From Chondrosia reniformis (lineage: Eukaryota; Porifera; Demospongiae; Chondrillida; Chondrillidae), in assembly GCA_947172415.1 (NCBI GenBank), contig OX359190.1, forward strand, positions 1,860,001 through 1,924,000: DNA of 64,000 nt, read 5' to 3'. Made by a program: the position numbers and the translations under genes. This document shows, piece by piece, positions 1-10,679 of this stretch (within the stretch, counting starts at the first letter, position 1; each line of letters starts with the position of its first letter). The notes below the pieces were generated by a model. The model saw only the letters and a list, made by a program, of their open reading frames with translations. It did not search any database and was not told the origin of the DNA.

Positions 1-1056
1 TCATCCAAAGCTCTCACCAGGTTTAGTTCCCTATAGGTCTTTTATCATATTATGTATACAACCAAGACAACGTCAAAATATACACCATTCCATCAAATAG
101 ACTTACAAGTGCCCATTAATACTTGCTTAGGATTGCCATTATAAGAGCTGCATACAATACTTTTTGGGTCAGTTGTCAAGACTGGACGTTGAAATAGGTA
201 ATCCGTAAAAAGGTTATCGCTGCATGGTGACGTCATTCTAGTGGGAAGGTTCGTTTAAAGGGTAGTCGCGAGTGCTAACCAATTACCGATTGCAATATCC
301 AGTCTGGACAACTGACCCAAATAGTACTGTAGAGGGCTCCCCAGAATTGATTTTGCATTTTGCCCCCCCCCTCCCCTAGACTTTTGGGAAGTTTTTGGGA
401 AGTAGCTTAATTTTATATACCACTGCCCCCCCCCCCCCCTAAATCTTGAAAATTTTCATTTGGCCACCTCTGGCCTCAAGTTCTGCATGCAGTCCTAAAT
501 CCCGCCCTACTACATACGTACTTTGATACTGGATAATGTAATGTCCGGTTCCGCTGTCTTTGGTCCGCTCAGTAGTCCTTGAAATGAAGACTTGCCGGAA
601 GGCAGACTGGAATCTGTTTGATTGAAACTGGGATGAAATTGCTTTCTGTGGAAACAAAATAAATAAATATACATATGTACGTATGTATACATATATGCAC
701 ACAATAAAGACACATTAAAACCTCTCTAATACGGACACCTAAGAATCTTTCTACAAAAAATGGAGGTTTTGCCCAAATTAGAGAGTTAAAAAGAATAAGC
801 CTATACGTGTAGCATATTACAGAAGACGCAGGTATGACATAATCTATTGTTCTCAAACATGACATCGAAAACAATTTGGTTCCATGATTTTCCGTCAAGT
901 TCACAATGCTTCCCACCGACAATTTCTAACATACCATTTTTCAAAATGTTATACGTATCTAGAACACCATATTTCAAAACATTATGGTTAACATGTCTAC
1001 TTCAGAGAAGGGCCTATAGGGAACCAAACCTAGTAAGAGCTTTGGATGTGCATAGA
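1..1056. repeat. Dispersed repeat ends in inverted orientation
   Basis: Bases 1-45 and the reverse complement of about 1010-1056 share a block containing CCAAAGCTCT and CCCTATAGG. A related block recurs near 2158-2190 and in inverted form near 22185-22215. The pair may be the ends of one element of about 1.05 kb or two separate copies; no terminal signature settles this. The stretch between also holds C-runs (363-376, 425-439) and an exon of the RUN-domain gene. Confidence 0.4.
156..328. mobile_element. Short inverted-repeat element (MITE), about 173 bp
   Basis: The left end (about 156-190, with TTTGGGTCAGTTGTC and AGACTGGA) is repeated as the reverse complement at about 294-328, with a few mismatches over roughly 35 bp. 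There is no coding capacity. Size and structure fit a non-autonomous DNA transposon. It lies downstream of the last visible exon of the RUN-domain gene, so probably in one of its introns. Confidence 0.6.
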
Positions 1057-4000
1057 TACAAGAGCTTCTCCAATGGGAAAGACAATTTACAATTTACAAT
1101 TTACATAATATGTATATACGTACGTACACTACACACGACAGCTCACGAGTATAAGGTTTGTCCAATCATATCACGCTGGCACATAGGACTGTCTTATTAA
1201 CATTAGGGCTCACCGTTGAAAGGTCGGCCAGCTTTCATTAAGGTCAAGGTCGTCACACGGCAGATCAAACTGGAACTCTGCAAGGTCATAAAGTGCGACC
1301 AGCAGTCGTGAGGTCAGTGAAGGAAGACGGAGGACAGCTGCTGATTGGTACCATTCTCTACAGAAATGGATAAGCCAGATTTTACAAGGATACAAACAGG
1401 AATCCATATGTCAACCTAATTTCTGAAAACAATATAGGGGCGCCGTAGGCATGCCAAAAACAGTATATAAGTTGCTACATATGACATACATATGTACAAT
1501 TTGGTTTTGTGGTACATGTTTCATTATAAGTACATACGTCATGCATGCGAGAATACACTCAATTCACTTTGTTATTTTTTCATTGTTGACCGCTGTCTGA
1601 ATACATTCTGCCAAGTTTCCCTCGCTCAAACACAACCTCAACAAACCACGACCTCTTCCTTGAGGTGTTGTCAGCTGAAACAGAAAATAAACACAAGTTT
1701 GAAATTGAGGGAGAATGTGAGCTAATTGAAAATGAAATCTACAAAGCAATATATAATTACTTTTACATAGCAAGATTTCAATAATAAGTCTTTTTTGAAT
1801 GCAACAATCATTGGACGTTTTGAGCATCTAAAACACAGTTTTGATATAAATATTTAATCTAATAATTTAAATTTCTTCATCAGCAAGATGATCAAAATCA
1901 TCCAAAAAATGAATGAATTTGATGCAATTAGAAGGAATCCTTATTTTTTTAAAGAGCTAGGGAAAACCCCTACTTTATGGGTTCATGATTACTAACTGTA
2001 CTAACTAACTAATGCACTAATACAGAGTCGAGGAATCACAAAAGATCAACAAGAAGACAAAGATTCCCAGGGTCACTGATGAAGGGTGGAATTCCCAGAA
2101 ACAGCTGTCTGGCCCAGTGGAGAAGAAGAGAAGTAGAAGGAGAAAACTCTTGTATCCTCATCCAAAGTTCTTCCCTATAGGCCTTTACTCTAAAGTAGAC
2201 AATACTAATGCATCAGGTATACGCTAGCTCACGGTCCAGATAGGAGGCTGTTAGGGGGATAATCTATTCTAAGAGTAAAATGATAATCACTAATTGAAAA
2301 TGTAATGAAAATGTTTAATAAGTGACACAAATAAACAAGTGTATTGAGGAACAAAGACTTTCAAATACACATACCAGCTATAGAATGACATGGAATACAT
2401 TTACGTACGTATCAGTGTTAACACTAATCATTCATAACTGGGAGGGATCTTATATATATACGTACATGCGGTGAATATACGTAGACCCAGCTTTAGAAAT
2501 AATTTCTATGTAAATTTGCTTCAGAAACAAAGTCACAAATTTAAAAGTGTACATGTAACAGAGAACTTGTCACTCATACTATAACATAAATATGTATATG
2601 TGAGCACTGCCAGTAGAAATCACAGAAAATGGCCTATCAAAAAATGGCCACCATACATTTTGATAATGTGAAAATGTATTATGGTACAATATTTTATAAT
2701 TGACCATATCTCCTGGCACCATTTTCTGCGATTTTATCTCACATTTATCAAAACCGACTGAATAGAAATTTACATGCGACTGGCTCATATATACGTATAT
2801 ACTGATTATACGTATATGTACATAATATGTTAGGTTAATACTGTACATGTTACTATTGGACATTGTACATTGTTAGGCCAGTATTGTACATTGTTAGGCC
2901 AGTATTGTACATTGTTAGGCCAGTATTGTACATTGTTAGGCCAGTATTGTACATTGTTAGGCCAGTATTGTACATTGTTAGGCCAGTATTGTACATTGTT
3001 AGGCCAGTATTGTACATTGTTAGGCCAGTATTGTACATTGTTAGGCCAGTATTGTACATTGTTAGGCCAGTATTGTACATTGTTAGGCCAGTATTGTACA
3101 TTGTTAGGCCAGTATTGTACATTGTTAGGCTAGTATTGTACATTGTTAGGCTAGTATTGTACATTGTTAGGCTAGTATTGTACATTGTTAGGCTAGTATT
3201 GTACACTATAATACATTTGTCATCAAATCAGACAAGCCAGTGATAGCTCACTTTAGGAAAGCCTTGAATCTTCTTAGCTTCCTGTTCCAAATCTTTCCTT
3301 CCAGATATGCTCTGGGTTAGAAAATGGTAGTAATCTCGCTTTTCACCCCAAAAGTTGACCTTATCTAATTAGAATGAATGGAAGGGTTACTATGGCAACA
3401 CATTGCATTCGATATCTATCACAGCCTAACCTTTGGACAGGCACCATGCATTGAACTACACTTTAATCAACACATATACATACAGTACATATACGTATGT
3501 ACGTATATGAAAAATCAAATTGAAGTGATAATCAAACCACAAGTAATCAATCATTTTCAAACATTTAAACTAAAAACTGAACCTGAAACATCTCGAAGAT
3601 ATGTTGACATAGTTAGAAGAAATCCCTATCAACTAACATGCAATGCACCTCTTCCATGTCTAACCCCATAGGACCTCATAGGACCTCATAGGACCACATA
3701 CGTAGGACCTCACAGGACCCCATAGGACCACATACGTAGGACCTCATAGGACCACATACGTAGGACCTCATAGGACCACATAGGACCTCATACGTAGGAT
3801 CTCACAGGACCTCACAGGACCCCATAGGACCACATACGTAGGACCTCACAGGACCCCATAGGACCACATAGGACCACATACGTAGGACCCCATAGGACCT
3901 CATAGGACCACATAGGATCACATAGGATCACATAGGACCACATAGGACCACATAGGACCCCATAGGATCACATAGGATCACATAGGACCACATAGGACCC

Positions 4001-5492
4001 CATAGGACCCCATAGGACCACATAGGACCACATAGGACCCCATAGGACCACATAGGACCCCATAGGACCCCACAGGACCACATAGGACCACATAGGACCA
4101 CATAGGACCCCATAGGACCCCACAGGACCACATAGGACCACATAGGACCACATAGGGCCACATAGGACCACATAGGACCACATAGGACCACATACGTAGG
4201 ACCACATAGGAAACGTACCTTTCTGTTGGTACCTTAAGACAGTCTCCAAGTCTTGACAGAGCTGTCGAACCTCTGGTACATCGTCATTTAATGGAGTTTT
4301 AAGCTCCTTTGAAACAACCCTTAATCTTCCAACCACACCTACAGAGGAGAGAGCATTCAATTTGTAAAGAGCATATGCAGCTATTTATGAGTTACTTTCC
4401 CCTCCGGAAGGTTAGACCCTCCCCCTCCGGCAGGTTAGACCCTCCCCCTCCGACAGGTTAGACCCTCCCCCTCCGGCAGGTTAGACCCTCCCCCTCCGGC
4501 AGGTTAGACCCTCCCCCTCCGGCAGGTTAGACCCTCCCCCTCCGGCAGGTTAGACCCTCCCCTCCGGCAGGTTAGACCCTCCCCCTCCGACAGGTTAGAC
4601 CCTCCCCTCCGGCAGGTTAGACCCTCCCCCTCCGGCAGGTTAGACCCTCCCCTCTGGCAGTGTAGACCCTCCCCCTCCGGCAGGTTAGACACTCCCCCTC
4701 TGCCCCACCCAACAATGTTACAAACACAGAGAACCCAAGATAACCAGACTACCCTCAAAACACTAACGAGGGATAACTGTTGGTGGGGAGGTCAAAGGTC
4801 AGCAAAGATTACCAATCTCCTATATAAATCATACAAAGTCCAACCAATCTAGAATAGTGAATCACCAATATTCTAATACACTCCTTTATAAAACTCCAGA
4901 AAATCCATTATAGTGGTACTAATGCTATAATGGATTGCTCTCAACCTCTGCAGTATTGTTAACTGTGCTATAAAAAGTCAAGAGTGACGTCATATATGCC
5001 CATAACATTAACTGATTGGCATCTTTTGATTATATAAAAAAGTATATAGAGGAACGCTATTAAGGGTCGACATTAGCAAAAAGAGTTTGAGAGTATAAGT
5101 ACACGTTACTCATTGGTAGCTACGACAGTGTTTACAGTGTTTATTGGACGTCGTTCTTCCACTCAAGTATCTATGAACATTCATCAAGTGACAAAATAGT
5201 GTAAATTGCTACAGCAAATCTAAGATTCGCCACCTAATTATGTAAATCGGTTAGTAACTCACTTTCGCAACAAATTTAAACTATAAATTATCGAAAGGGC
5301 AATTGATAAAGAAGGATGGAAACGATCGAAGCGCCAAATATACCGTTACGGAATAACCGAAAGTGAATAGTATAGATATAAAATTAAAGTATTCTAAAGT
5401 GTACCTTGCTGAAGAGATACGTTTACTACAAGCTTACCTTCGATCGCAGCAACCAAGTCTTTTCCACCATAGGTACCACTGACGGTAGCCAT
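522..5492 (-). CDS. FYCO1: FYCO1-like RUN-domain protein, 5' part
   Basis: Minus-strand gene whose 3' part lies beyond the left edge. Exons: 5438-5492 (ATG at 5492-5490), 4233-4338, probably 3252-3311, 1214-1357 and 522-645. Phases agree (1, 2, 2, 2, 0), with consensus GT..AG ends. The N terminus reads MATVSGTYGG, then a helix with SKELKTPLNDD and LCQDLETVLR. Exon 1214-1357 gives EWYQSAAVLR, LYDLAEFQFDLP and ESWPTFQR, matching the end of the RUN domain of FYCO1 (LYEL..VQFDL...DLDAAWPTFARR). The next exon is a Ser/Gly/Pro-rich linker. FYCO1 is an adaptor linking Rab7, LC3 and kinesin for late-endosome and autophagosome transport; its coiled coil and FYVE domain would lie outside the window. 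The family's central RUN segment is short or missing in my model, so exon 3252-3311 is uncertain and an exon may be missed. Confidence 0.68.
1380..1455 (+). mobile_element. 3'-end fragment of the GC-hairpin element family
   Basis: This segment contains TAATTTCTGAAAACAATATA followed by GGGGCGCC, matching the last about 75 bp of the complete element at 9597-9998 and the split copy at 27161-29481. The terminal GC hairpin is degenerate here. It lies in an intron of the RUN-domain gene. Confidence 0.6.
2025..2195 (+). repeat. Dispersed coding-like fragment, also near 22.2 kb
   Basis: On the plus strand this reads KTKIPRVTDEGWNSQKQ followed by a Lys/Arg-rich tail, with no start or obvious splice sites. 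The reverse strand near 22199-22375 encodes a close relative (KTKTPRITDEGWNSQKQ), and the similarity extends into the CCTATAGG-bearing flank. Two copies in unrelated introns point to a dispersed repeat, perhaps a captured exon or a transposon piece. I do not recognise the protein. Confidence 0.45.
2863..3205. repeat. 21-bp minisatellite, about 16 copies
   Basis: Perfect or near-perfect 21-bp unit containing GTACATTGTTAGGCCAG. The last four units carry GGCTAG instead of GGCCAG, so the array has a homogenised head and a variant tail. Both strands are open only because the period is a multiple of three and the unit has no stop; I do not call a protein. It lies in an intron of the RUN-domain gene. 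Confidence 0.95.
3665..4213. repeat. 10-bp minisatellite (CATAGGACCA type)
   Basis: About 550 bp of a 10-bp unit CATAGGACC(A/C/T), interspersed in the left half with 14-bp CATACGTAGGACCT/C variants. It ends 20 bp from exon 4233-4338 of the RUN-domain gene, and reading through that donor runs into the repeat. Open frames here are repeat artefacts. Confidence 0.95.
4395..4705. repeat. 22/23-bp C-rich minisatellite
   Basis: About 13 units containing GGTTAGACCCTCCCCCTCCG, alternating between 22 and 23 bp by the length of the C run. It is strongly strand-asymmetric (C/T on plus, G/A on minus), so G-quadruplex or triplex formation on the minus strand is possible. It lies in the first intron of the RUN-domain gene. 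The rest of that intron (4706-5437) shows nothing recognisable. Confidence 0.93.
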
Positions 5493-5585
5493 TTTCTTTA
5501 AATCAATTACCAACTAAGGTGTGTCGTTCTGAGTATTGTACCGCCCCTCTTGATAGCGACACAAAATTGAAATGAAGTAGTTACC
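5493..5585. promoter_or_regulatory. Compact bidirectional promoter region
   Basis: Only 93 bp separate the start codon of the minus-strand RUN-domain gene (5490-5492) from that of the plus-strand unknown gene (5586). The core promoter and 5' UTR sequence of both genes must be here or in undetected upstream exons. No TATA box is obvious. The call rests on gene arrangement, not on a motif. Confidence 0.55.
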
Positions 5586-8500
5586 ATGTCCACTGCATCA
5601 AAAAGGCAGCAAGAAGCGATAGACCGATTAAAAGATAGAGAAAGAGCCTTTATCCTTGACGGTGTCGTAGTCAGTCGTCAGGCAAATGAGGAAATTGATC
5701 GAAATACTCCATCTTTAGATTTCGGTATTCCGCAGTATAACGCACTGAACGACCCGCATTGCAAGAACTATTTCAAGTCGAAGTCTTTGCCGAAAAAATT
5801 GAAACCATTAATTAAAACAAAAGAAGTAAGTTAATTACAACAATACTCAAACCACATATAGCTAAACAATAAATAGATTGTAAGTATCTTGGAGAAAAAA
5901 ATCAGTCAATCACTGAAAATGTTACATAAAAAAGTAAGTTTTGTTGCCATAATATTACCCAGCCAGTATAGGCCTTCTACATCAGTCCTATACAATATAG
6001 ACATGTTACTATGATCTTTGACTGATAGGTATAATATATAGAATTTATAATTCTTCAAGGATTAGGGAGGAACTTGTTGAATTTGTTGAAAAGTCTCATT
6101 AGTGAGAGCCTGGGCTAATTAAGCTTCAGAACAAGGGGCTAAGCCCCAGCTCTTCAGAGTGGAGCCCTTCCTACCTCCCCCCCCCTCTGCCGCCGCTCCT
6201 GCTTCCAAGGCTATGTAATTAAGAGGAGTCCACTGTATGTATGTATAATACAAACACTGTACATATTATCATATTTACATGAAGAGCAGCCAGCCCATGC
6301 TGTACATATCAGTATACCATTAAGAGTATTAGGCATACAATTCTCTATTAAGGAGTAGTTCTTTTCATTGTGTTTAGGAGGCCAGTGTAACATCAACAAT
6401 GCAAGGAGAACGTAGAGATAAATGGCTGGCTAGATCTGAAGCTGTTGACTACATTGAAAAGAGAAAGACCTATGGTGCAGGTAAAATAACATCTTTGCTG
6501 CCTTGTACTCATTGAAAAGAACTCCATCATCAGTTTCTGAACCCCACAGTGCACGTGTTGAAGAATGGTCCCAGTTATGTATTGCAATGTATATACCTGG
6601 CTATGTCATCCATTTAATTATGATAGACAGCACATATACGTAGATCTATTAATTTAATACGTATATACGTATAGGAGAATGCTACATAGTCCCTTATGTA
6701 ACTGTTCCTTTTATGATTGCATCATTCTTTCATTAAGATGATGATTCTATCTCATATATAGTAACTTCATGTCGTTCTACCAATTCAACCATTCAGTCTC
6801 ATAGTTCTTTCTGTTAGTTATTTCAGATCAACACTTTTATAATTGAACTATTCTAAAAGTAGAATGACATTGGTGAATGAGATATGAAGTTTATTGCTGA
6901 TTAAGACCTACGGGTTGAAACGTTCTATTCCAAAGATTTAATGTTGCTGTTGCTCAATAAACTTCATATATCTCATCATGATCACGACAAATAAGCCCTA
7001 TCACTTCAAAGAACTATGTATATGTGATATTAATGAGTATACATGCATTAAATATTTCTTTTCCTAACTTATACAAAGGATATGATAGATCACTGCACGA
7101 TGGTCATCTTTCTCTTCCGAATCCCAAACCAATTACTGGATATTGGGGAGAAGATGGTTACAGAAGAAATACTTTTGACCTTCGCAGAAGACCTTCAGTG
7201 TTTGATGATCCTGATGATGGTTAGTTAACTGCAAATGTCACACTCTTAAAAACATGACCTTTAGTCCACCTTGATAATAACACTCCACAACTATTGTAAT
7301 GGTACATAGCTAGGAATCAATATTACATGATACATGAATTGGTTACAATTTGAGCATCAGCAACACTTATAATTATTATTGATCAAAATATTAGGACGTT
7401 TGATCAATAATAAGTTAAAGCCACGTATATATAGTTAATATAATACTGTATACACATGTGATATACTAATACTTTGATCAATAATAAGTGTTGTTGATGC
7501 TCAAATTGTAACCAATTCATTATGGACACAACAAATACCTCTTATTACTGCATGATACATGTATGTATGTAATACTATGCATGGTATAGACAGGTATCTG
7601 GCAAGCATTAGGACTCAATCTCCTTGGCAATTCAATCTTCACTCTGACATACATATGTAGTTGTAGATCTAAAAGAGTGGCAGTGGGAGGAGTCTTAAAC
7701 ATATAAGGCACCCACTATAGCCAAGTACGTTTGTACCTATCACAGGCTCTCCAAACCAGAGACTAGTCCCACACATGGGACCAAATGACTGCTACTATCG
7801 TGTTATGTTTACACACATACGTACATATATAAGCTAGATATATCATACTCAAGAATTATAACACGTACACTAGTCAAATGAAGCCAAATTCTTTAATTTA
7901 CATATATCAGTTCAATATATAATGATACATACAATATGTATATATATATGGACATACCGTATGGACCTACATTTTCGCGGGACTAAACTTTCTCGGTTTT
8001 CGGTTTTTCGCATTTTTATTTTGCCAGATGCTTCCTCAGTCACGGTAGCCATATATTGCGAACTATGACATCATCGCATTCTGAAATGAACGTACCTGGT
8101 AATTCACTTGCACTTTTAAAGCTCTATAATTATAGTCTAAATTTTCATGGGACTAAACTTTCGCGGATGGCTGCCAATCCGTGAAAACCGCGAAAGTTTA
8201 ATCCCGCGAAAATTTAGGTCCATACGGTATTCATTTGAGAGAATATCCAAAGTATATTCCTCATAATTTAAGTAAATATTACATACGTACTTATTCATAT
8301 GCTCCATATAGTTATATATACTGTAAATACAACTATAATTATAATAATAAATCATGTACACAACAAGTAACAATGATACATGTTATATTGTCAATACTTA
8401 TTGTGAAAGTGTACGTATCTCTTTGTTATTGTGTTACAGAGAGCAGGCTGCCTCCACTGAAGCCTAATATTAGAGCAAGGACACTCTCCGCCCCGGCTAC

Positions 8501-8711
8501 CTTGCAGTCACACAGGAACAAGTCTGCCAGAATATACAGTGCAAAGGTCAGAGTACCACCAGCTAGGGTCAGAGTTCAGTCTGCAGCACCTCGCATTGGA
8601 GATAGTGGCAGGATCAGCAGACCACAATCAGGACGACCTGCTCCTCTCAAGGAGGAGAGAGAGGAAGAGAGAGAGACCAAGGATAACGAGGAAGATATCC
8701 CAGAAGAATGA
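5586..8711 (+). CDS. Unknown four-exon protein, 251 aa
   Basis: Exons 5586-5825, 6378-6480, 7079-7219 and 8440-8711 join in frame (756 nt) with GT..AG introns. The start is the first ATG of the open frame, next to the divergent promoter. The N terminus is charged and helical (RQQEAIDRLKDRERAF). A middle part contains FGIPQYNALNDPHCKNYF and later ITGYWGEDGYRRNTFDLRRR. The C terminus is basic, then rich in Pro/Arg/Ser, ending in an acidic Glu/Asp tail. There is no signal peptide or membrane segment. I do not recognise the family; short conserved Tyr/Trp/Arg motifs in a disordered protein recall cytoskeletal or ciliary proteins, which is speculation. Only its last exon is duplicated, at 49546-49817. 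The third intron carries two MITEs. Confidence 0.75.
7336..7518. mobile_element. MITE with about 50-bp inverted ends
   Basis: GAATTGGTTACAATTTGAGC at 7336 is matched by its reverse complement ending near 7518, and the arms run inward through the TTATTATTGATCAAA region. There is no coding capacity. The second copy of this block (from about 48812) begins just after the position equivalent to its right end, so the element may mark a duplication breakpoint. Confidence 0.75.
7957..8227. mobile_element. 271-bp MITE with TA target duplication
   Basis: The inverted ends carry CCGTATGGACCTA and TTTTCGCGGGACTAAACTTT, recovered in reverse complement at 8190-8227. TA dinucleotides flank both ends (7955-7956, 8228-8229), as expected for a Tc1/mariner-type insertion. 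A degraded copy at 49277-49347 sits at the same place in the duplicated block, so insertion preceded that duplication. Confidence 0.8.
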
Positions 8712-9227
8712 CTAAATCCATTCAATCTATTGCAGTTATACTTTGTGGAGCAAAGAATGGTTCTGTTACATTAATGTACGTACAGTATATGTGAGTAACT
8801 GTTACTGTTTTATTTTGTGTTTTTCTATAACATAAGAATTATTCTTAACAAAAGACTATATATTCTCCAGCATGTCTGATGTTATACAGTTTAGTACAAT
8901 GCAATTCACTAGACAATGATTATTCCCATAACACCTTATGGACCCTCAGTTCCCTGCTAATTAGGATGCAAGAAGATCATTAATAAGAGGAAGAAGAGAC
9001 TACATGGGACATATAGATGTAAACTACCGAACTGTAGTAACTTTAAAAGCTAAAATTAATGTAAACAGTGAATGTCTATAATACATCTGCTCTTTAAGTG
9101 AATAAATATGGATATATAGACAAGCAGCCATCTTAAATTATAAATAAATCTATAAATAAATAAACAAATGTTTCAGGACACCAAAAGGGTTTTCCCCTAG
9201 GGAAACCAAATGAGATAGTAGACTGTC
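8712..9227. other. Intergenic DNA, no gene seen
   Basis: AT-rich, between the stop of the unknown plus-strand gene and a minus-strand terminal exon. It is reproduced almost base for base at 49818-50328, so it belongs to the large duplicated block. No coding or structural signal was found. Confidence 0.6.
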
Positions 9228-9352
9228 CTAAGGCTCTCCCAACTTTGTCCTGGGGTTCATCAATGAGAAGGATCTGAGACGTTCCAACACTCCTTCCACC
9301 ATCCGTAGCACCTCCTCCAAACCAGAGGTGTCAAGAAGATGGTCGACTACCT
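9228..9352 (-). CDS. Candidate 3'-terminal exon, unknown helical protein
   Basis: After a CCAG acceptor the minus strand reads open for 125 nt to a TAG at 9230-9228. The peptide is a convincing amphipathic helix (HLLDTSGLEEVLRMVEGVL, then ERLRSFSLMNPRTKLGEP). An intact copy with the same boundaries is at 50329-50453. I could not connect it with confidence to upstream exons; the collagen-like fragment at 10173-10370 is on the same strand, and a shared gene is possible but unproven. I do not recognise the family. It could be a pseudogene remnant. Confidence 0.4.
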
Positions 9353-9596
9353 CTGGTCAACCCTTCATCATTGGGCACAGTCAGACCAGTTTGACTAAAA
9401 CTGATAGTTTTGACTGCTTGGTCTCGCTCCATACATAGTAATGACAACATGTGATTATACAGTATCTAGTGCCATATGTACCTATATATTACCCGTTGTA
9501 TCAATTGCACTCTTCTCGTGTGATGAATTATATAAATAATAAGAGCCTTGTTCTTGAGATTATAGTTTACGTTTAATTAAATGAGAATTAAGGAAA

Positions 9597-9998
9597 CAAG
9601 TAGTTCGAGTTTAAAAAACTCGTGGGGCGCCAGGCGCCCCTAAGTAAACTCGAACTACTTGGCTGCTTCTCATAGATATCCGGTTAACCGATTTCCGATC
9701 GACTCTTGTTGACCGTCAATTTTTCAAGGCCATATCTCGTAGAAAACGTTTTTACGCAAGCTTTACGTTACATAGTATTAGTAAGGGTGGTTTTTAAGTC
9801 CATTTCGTTCGTTCACTGTTCTACGCTAAGGAAGAGAAAGCTAATTTTAAGCTAGAAAACGAAAGCTAGCCGAACGTCCGCCATTTTTTGACAGATATAT
9901 ATATATATATAACTTGCACTGTATATACAAGACTACGAACAGGAAGCCATACGTTAACATAATTTCTGAAAACAATATAGGGGCGCCTGCGGCGCCCC
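9597..9998 (+). mobile_element. 402-bp insertion element with hairpin ends
   Basis: The equivalent site in the duplicate block (near 50690) is empty: AAGGAAA joins directly to AAAGGAAAAATT. The filled site has two extra A residues. The left end is a long hairpin (AGTAGTTCGAGTTTA paired with its complement, enclosing a GC-rich GGGGCGCC stem). The right end is a second hairpin, GGGGCGCC..GGCGCCCC. A TA run lies about 100 bp from the right end. No terminal inverted repeat joins the two ends, so it is not a classical MITE; Helitron/Helentron-like non-autonomous elements are one possibility. Other members are at 27161-29481 and 1380-1455. Confidence 0.75.
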
Positions 9999-10172
9999 AA
10001 AAAGGAAAAATTATTTGATTCAACAGAAAGTATGGAATAATTATAAAATTGTAAACAAATTGGTAGACTTACAAATAGTGTATCTATTAAAGTGTTCCTG
10101 ATTGACTATGAGAAGTCTCCATCCTTTAAAAGCAACTGAATATATATGACCCATTGTAACGATAGGAGCAGC

Positions 10173-10370
10173 TTAAACTTGTTCCATATGCCTCACATAC
10201 TTCACATGTAGGTCTACCATCCTTGCCATATTCTGCTGACTAACCTCAACACCTGGACCAGTAAGACCAGCAGATCTAGAAGCTCCTTGTTTACCAGCTG
10301 CACCAGTTGGACCACAATCTCCAACTGTTCCAGGTAGACTCTGTAGTCATGTATTACCAGGCATAGGAGC
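10173..10370 (-). pseudogene. Collagen-like (Gly-X-Y) exon remnant, copy 1
   Basis: The minus strand reads LPGTVGDCGPTGAAGKQG and on through GLTGPG, about eight Gly-X-Y triplets, then a short non-collagenous tail ending in VKYVRHMEQV and a stop at 10175-10173. Just upstream in the same frame is a TGA where the 40.1-kb copy has a sense codon (NTLQQ). In the array copies it sits next to a duplicate of the ATXN7L3 start region and close to kelch-Death exon 1. It resembles a short-chain collagen or collagen-domain protein exon. Too little is left to name it, and this copy is probably non-functional. Confidence 0.55.
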
Positions 10371-10448
10371 AACAGGTTCTTTCACCAATTATCTCCACCA
10401 GTTTCTGTGCATGGTAGACCGTGTTGTCTTTTGATCACATCGATCTTC

Positions 10449-10520
10449 TATAGCAGTTTGTAAAAACCATAGCATATATGATAAAGCTGTATTAGCAGTG
10501 TTCGCTATATAAACATTACG
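10449..10520 (-). promoter_or_regulatory. Duplicate of ATXN7L3 start/promoter region
   Basis: This segment, with the ATG context GCTATGGTTTTTACAAAC on the minus strand and the GTGTTCGCTATATAAA stretch upstream of it, matches the first-exon start and upstream flank of the ATXN7L3 copies at 37755-37825 and 62740-62810. Here the ATXN7L3 coding sequence stops matching after four or five codons. Equivalent pieces lie near 40215-40290 and 51140-51215. Each lies head-to-head with kelch-Death exon 1, about 160-190 bp away. Confidence 0.5.
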
Positions 10521-10679
10521 AAATATACATTACGTACCTTGCTGTATTTGGTACTCGGGTTTTCCTCTCAGAAGAGGCGGGATAAACCAGATCTACTTAC
10601 ATACAGTTAGAACAGTCAGTTTTTGTGTCAGTTTTCAAGTGTTTTCTCAGTTTTTAGTTTTGTTCGCTTTGCTGAAATT

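Noticed and set aside
847..1200. 117-codon plus-strand frame
   Set aside because: No splice context, no family resemblance, and it overlaps a dispersed repeat end.
2853..3243. Open frames in all orientations over the 21-bp minisatellite
   Set aside because: They arise because the period is a multiple of 3. They have no flanking coding context.
3928..4205. MWSYVVLCGP-type repetitive proteins
   Set aside because: Products of the 10-bp minisatellite; only the part at 4233-4338 is a real exon.
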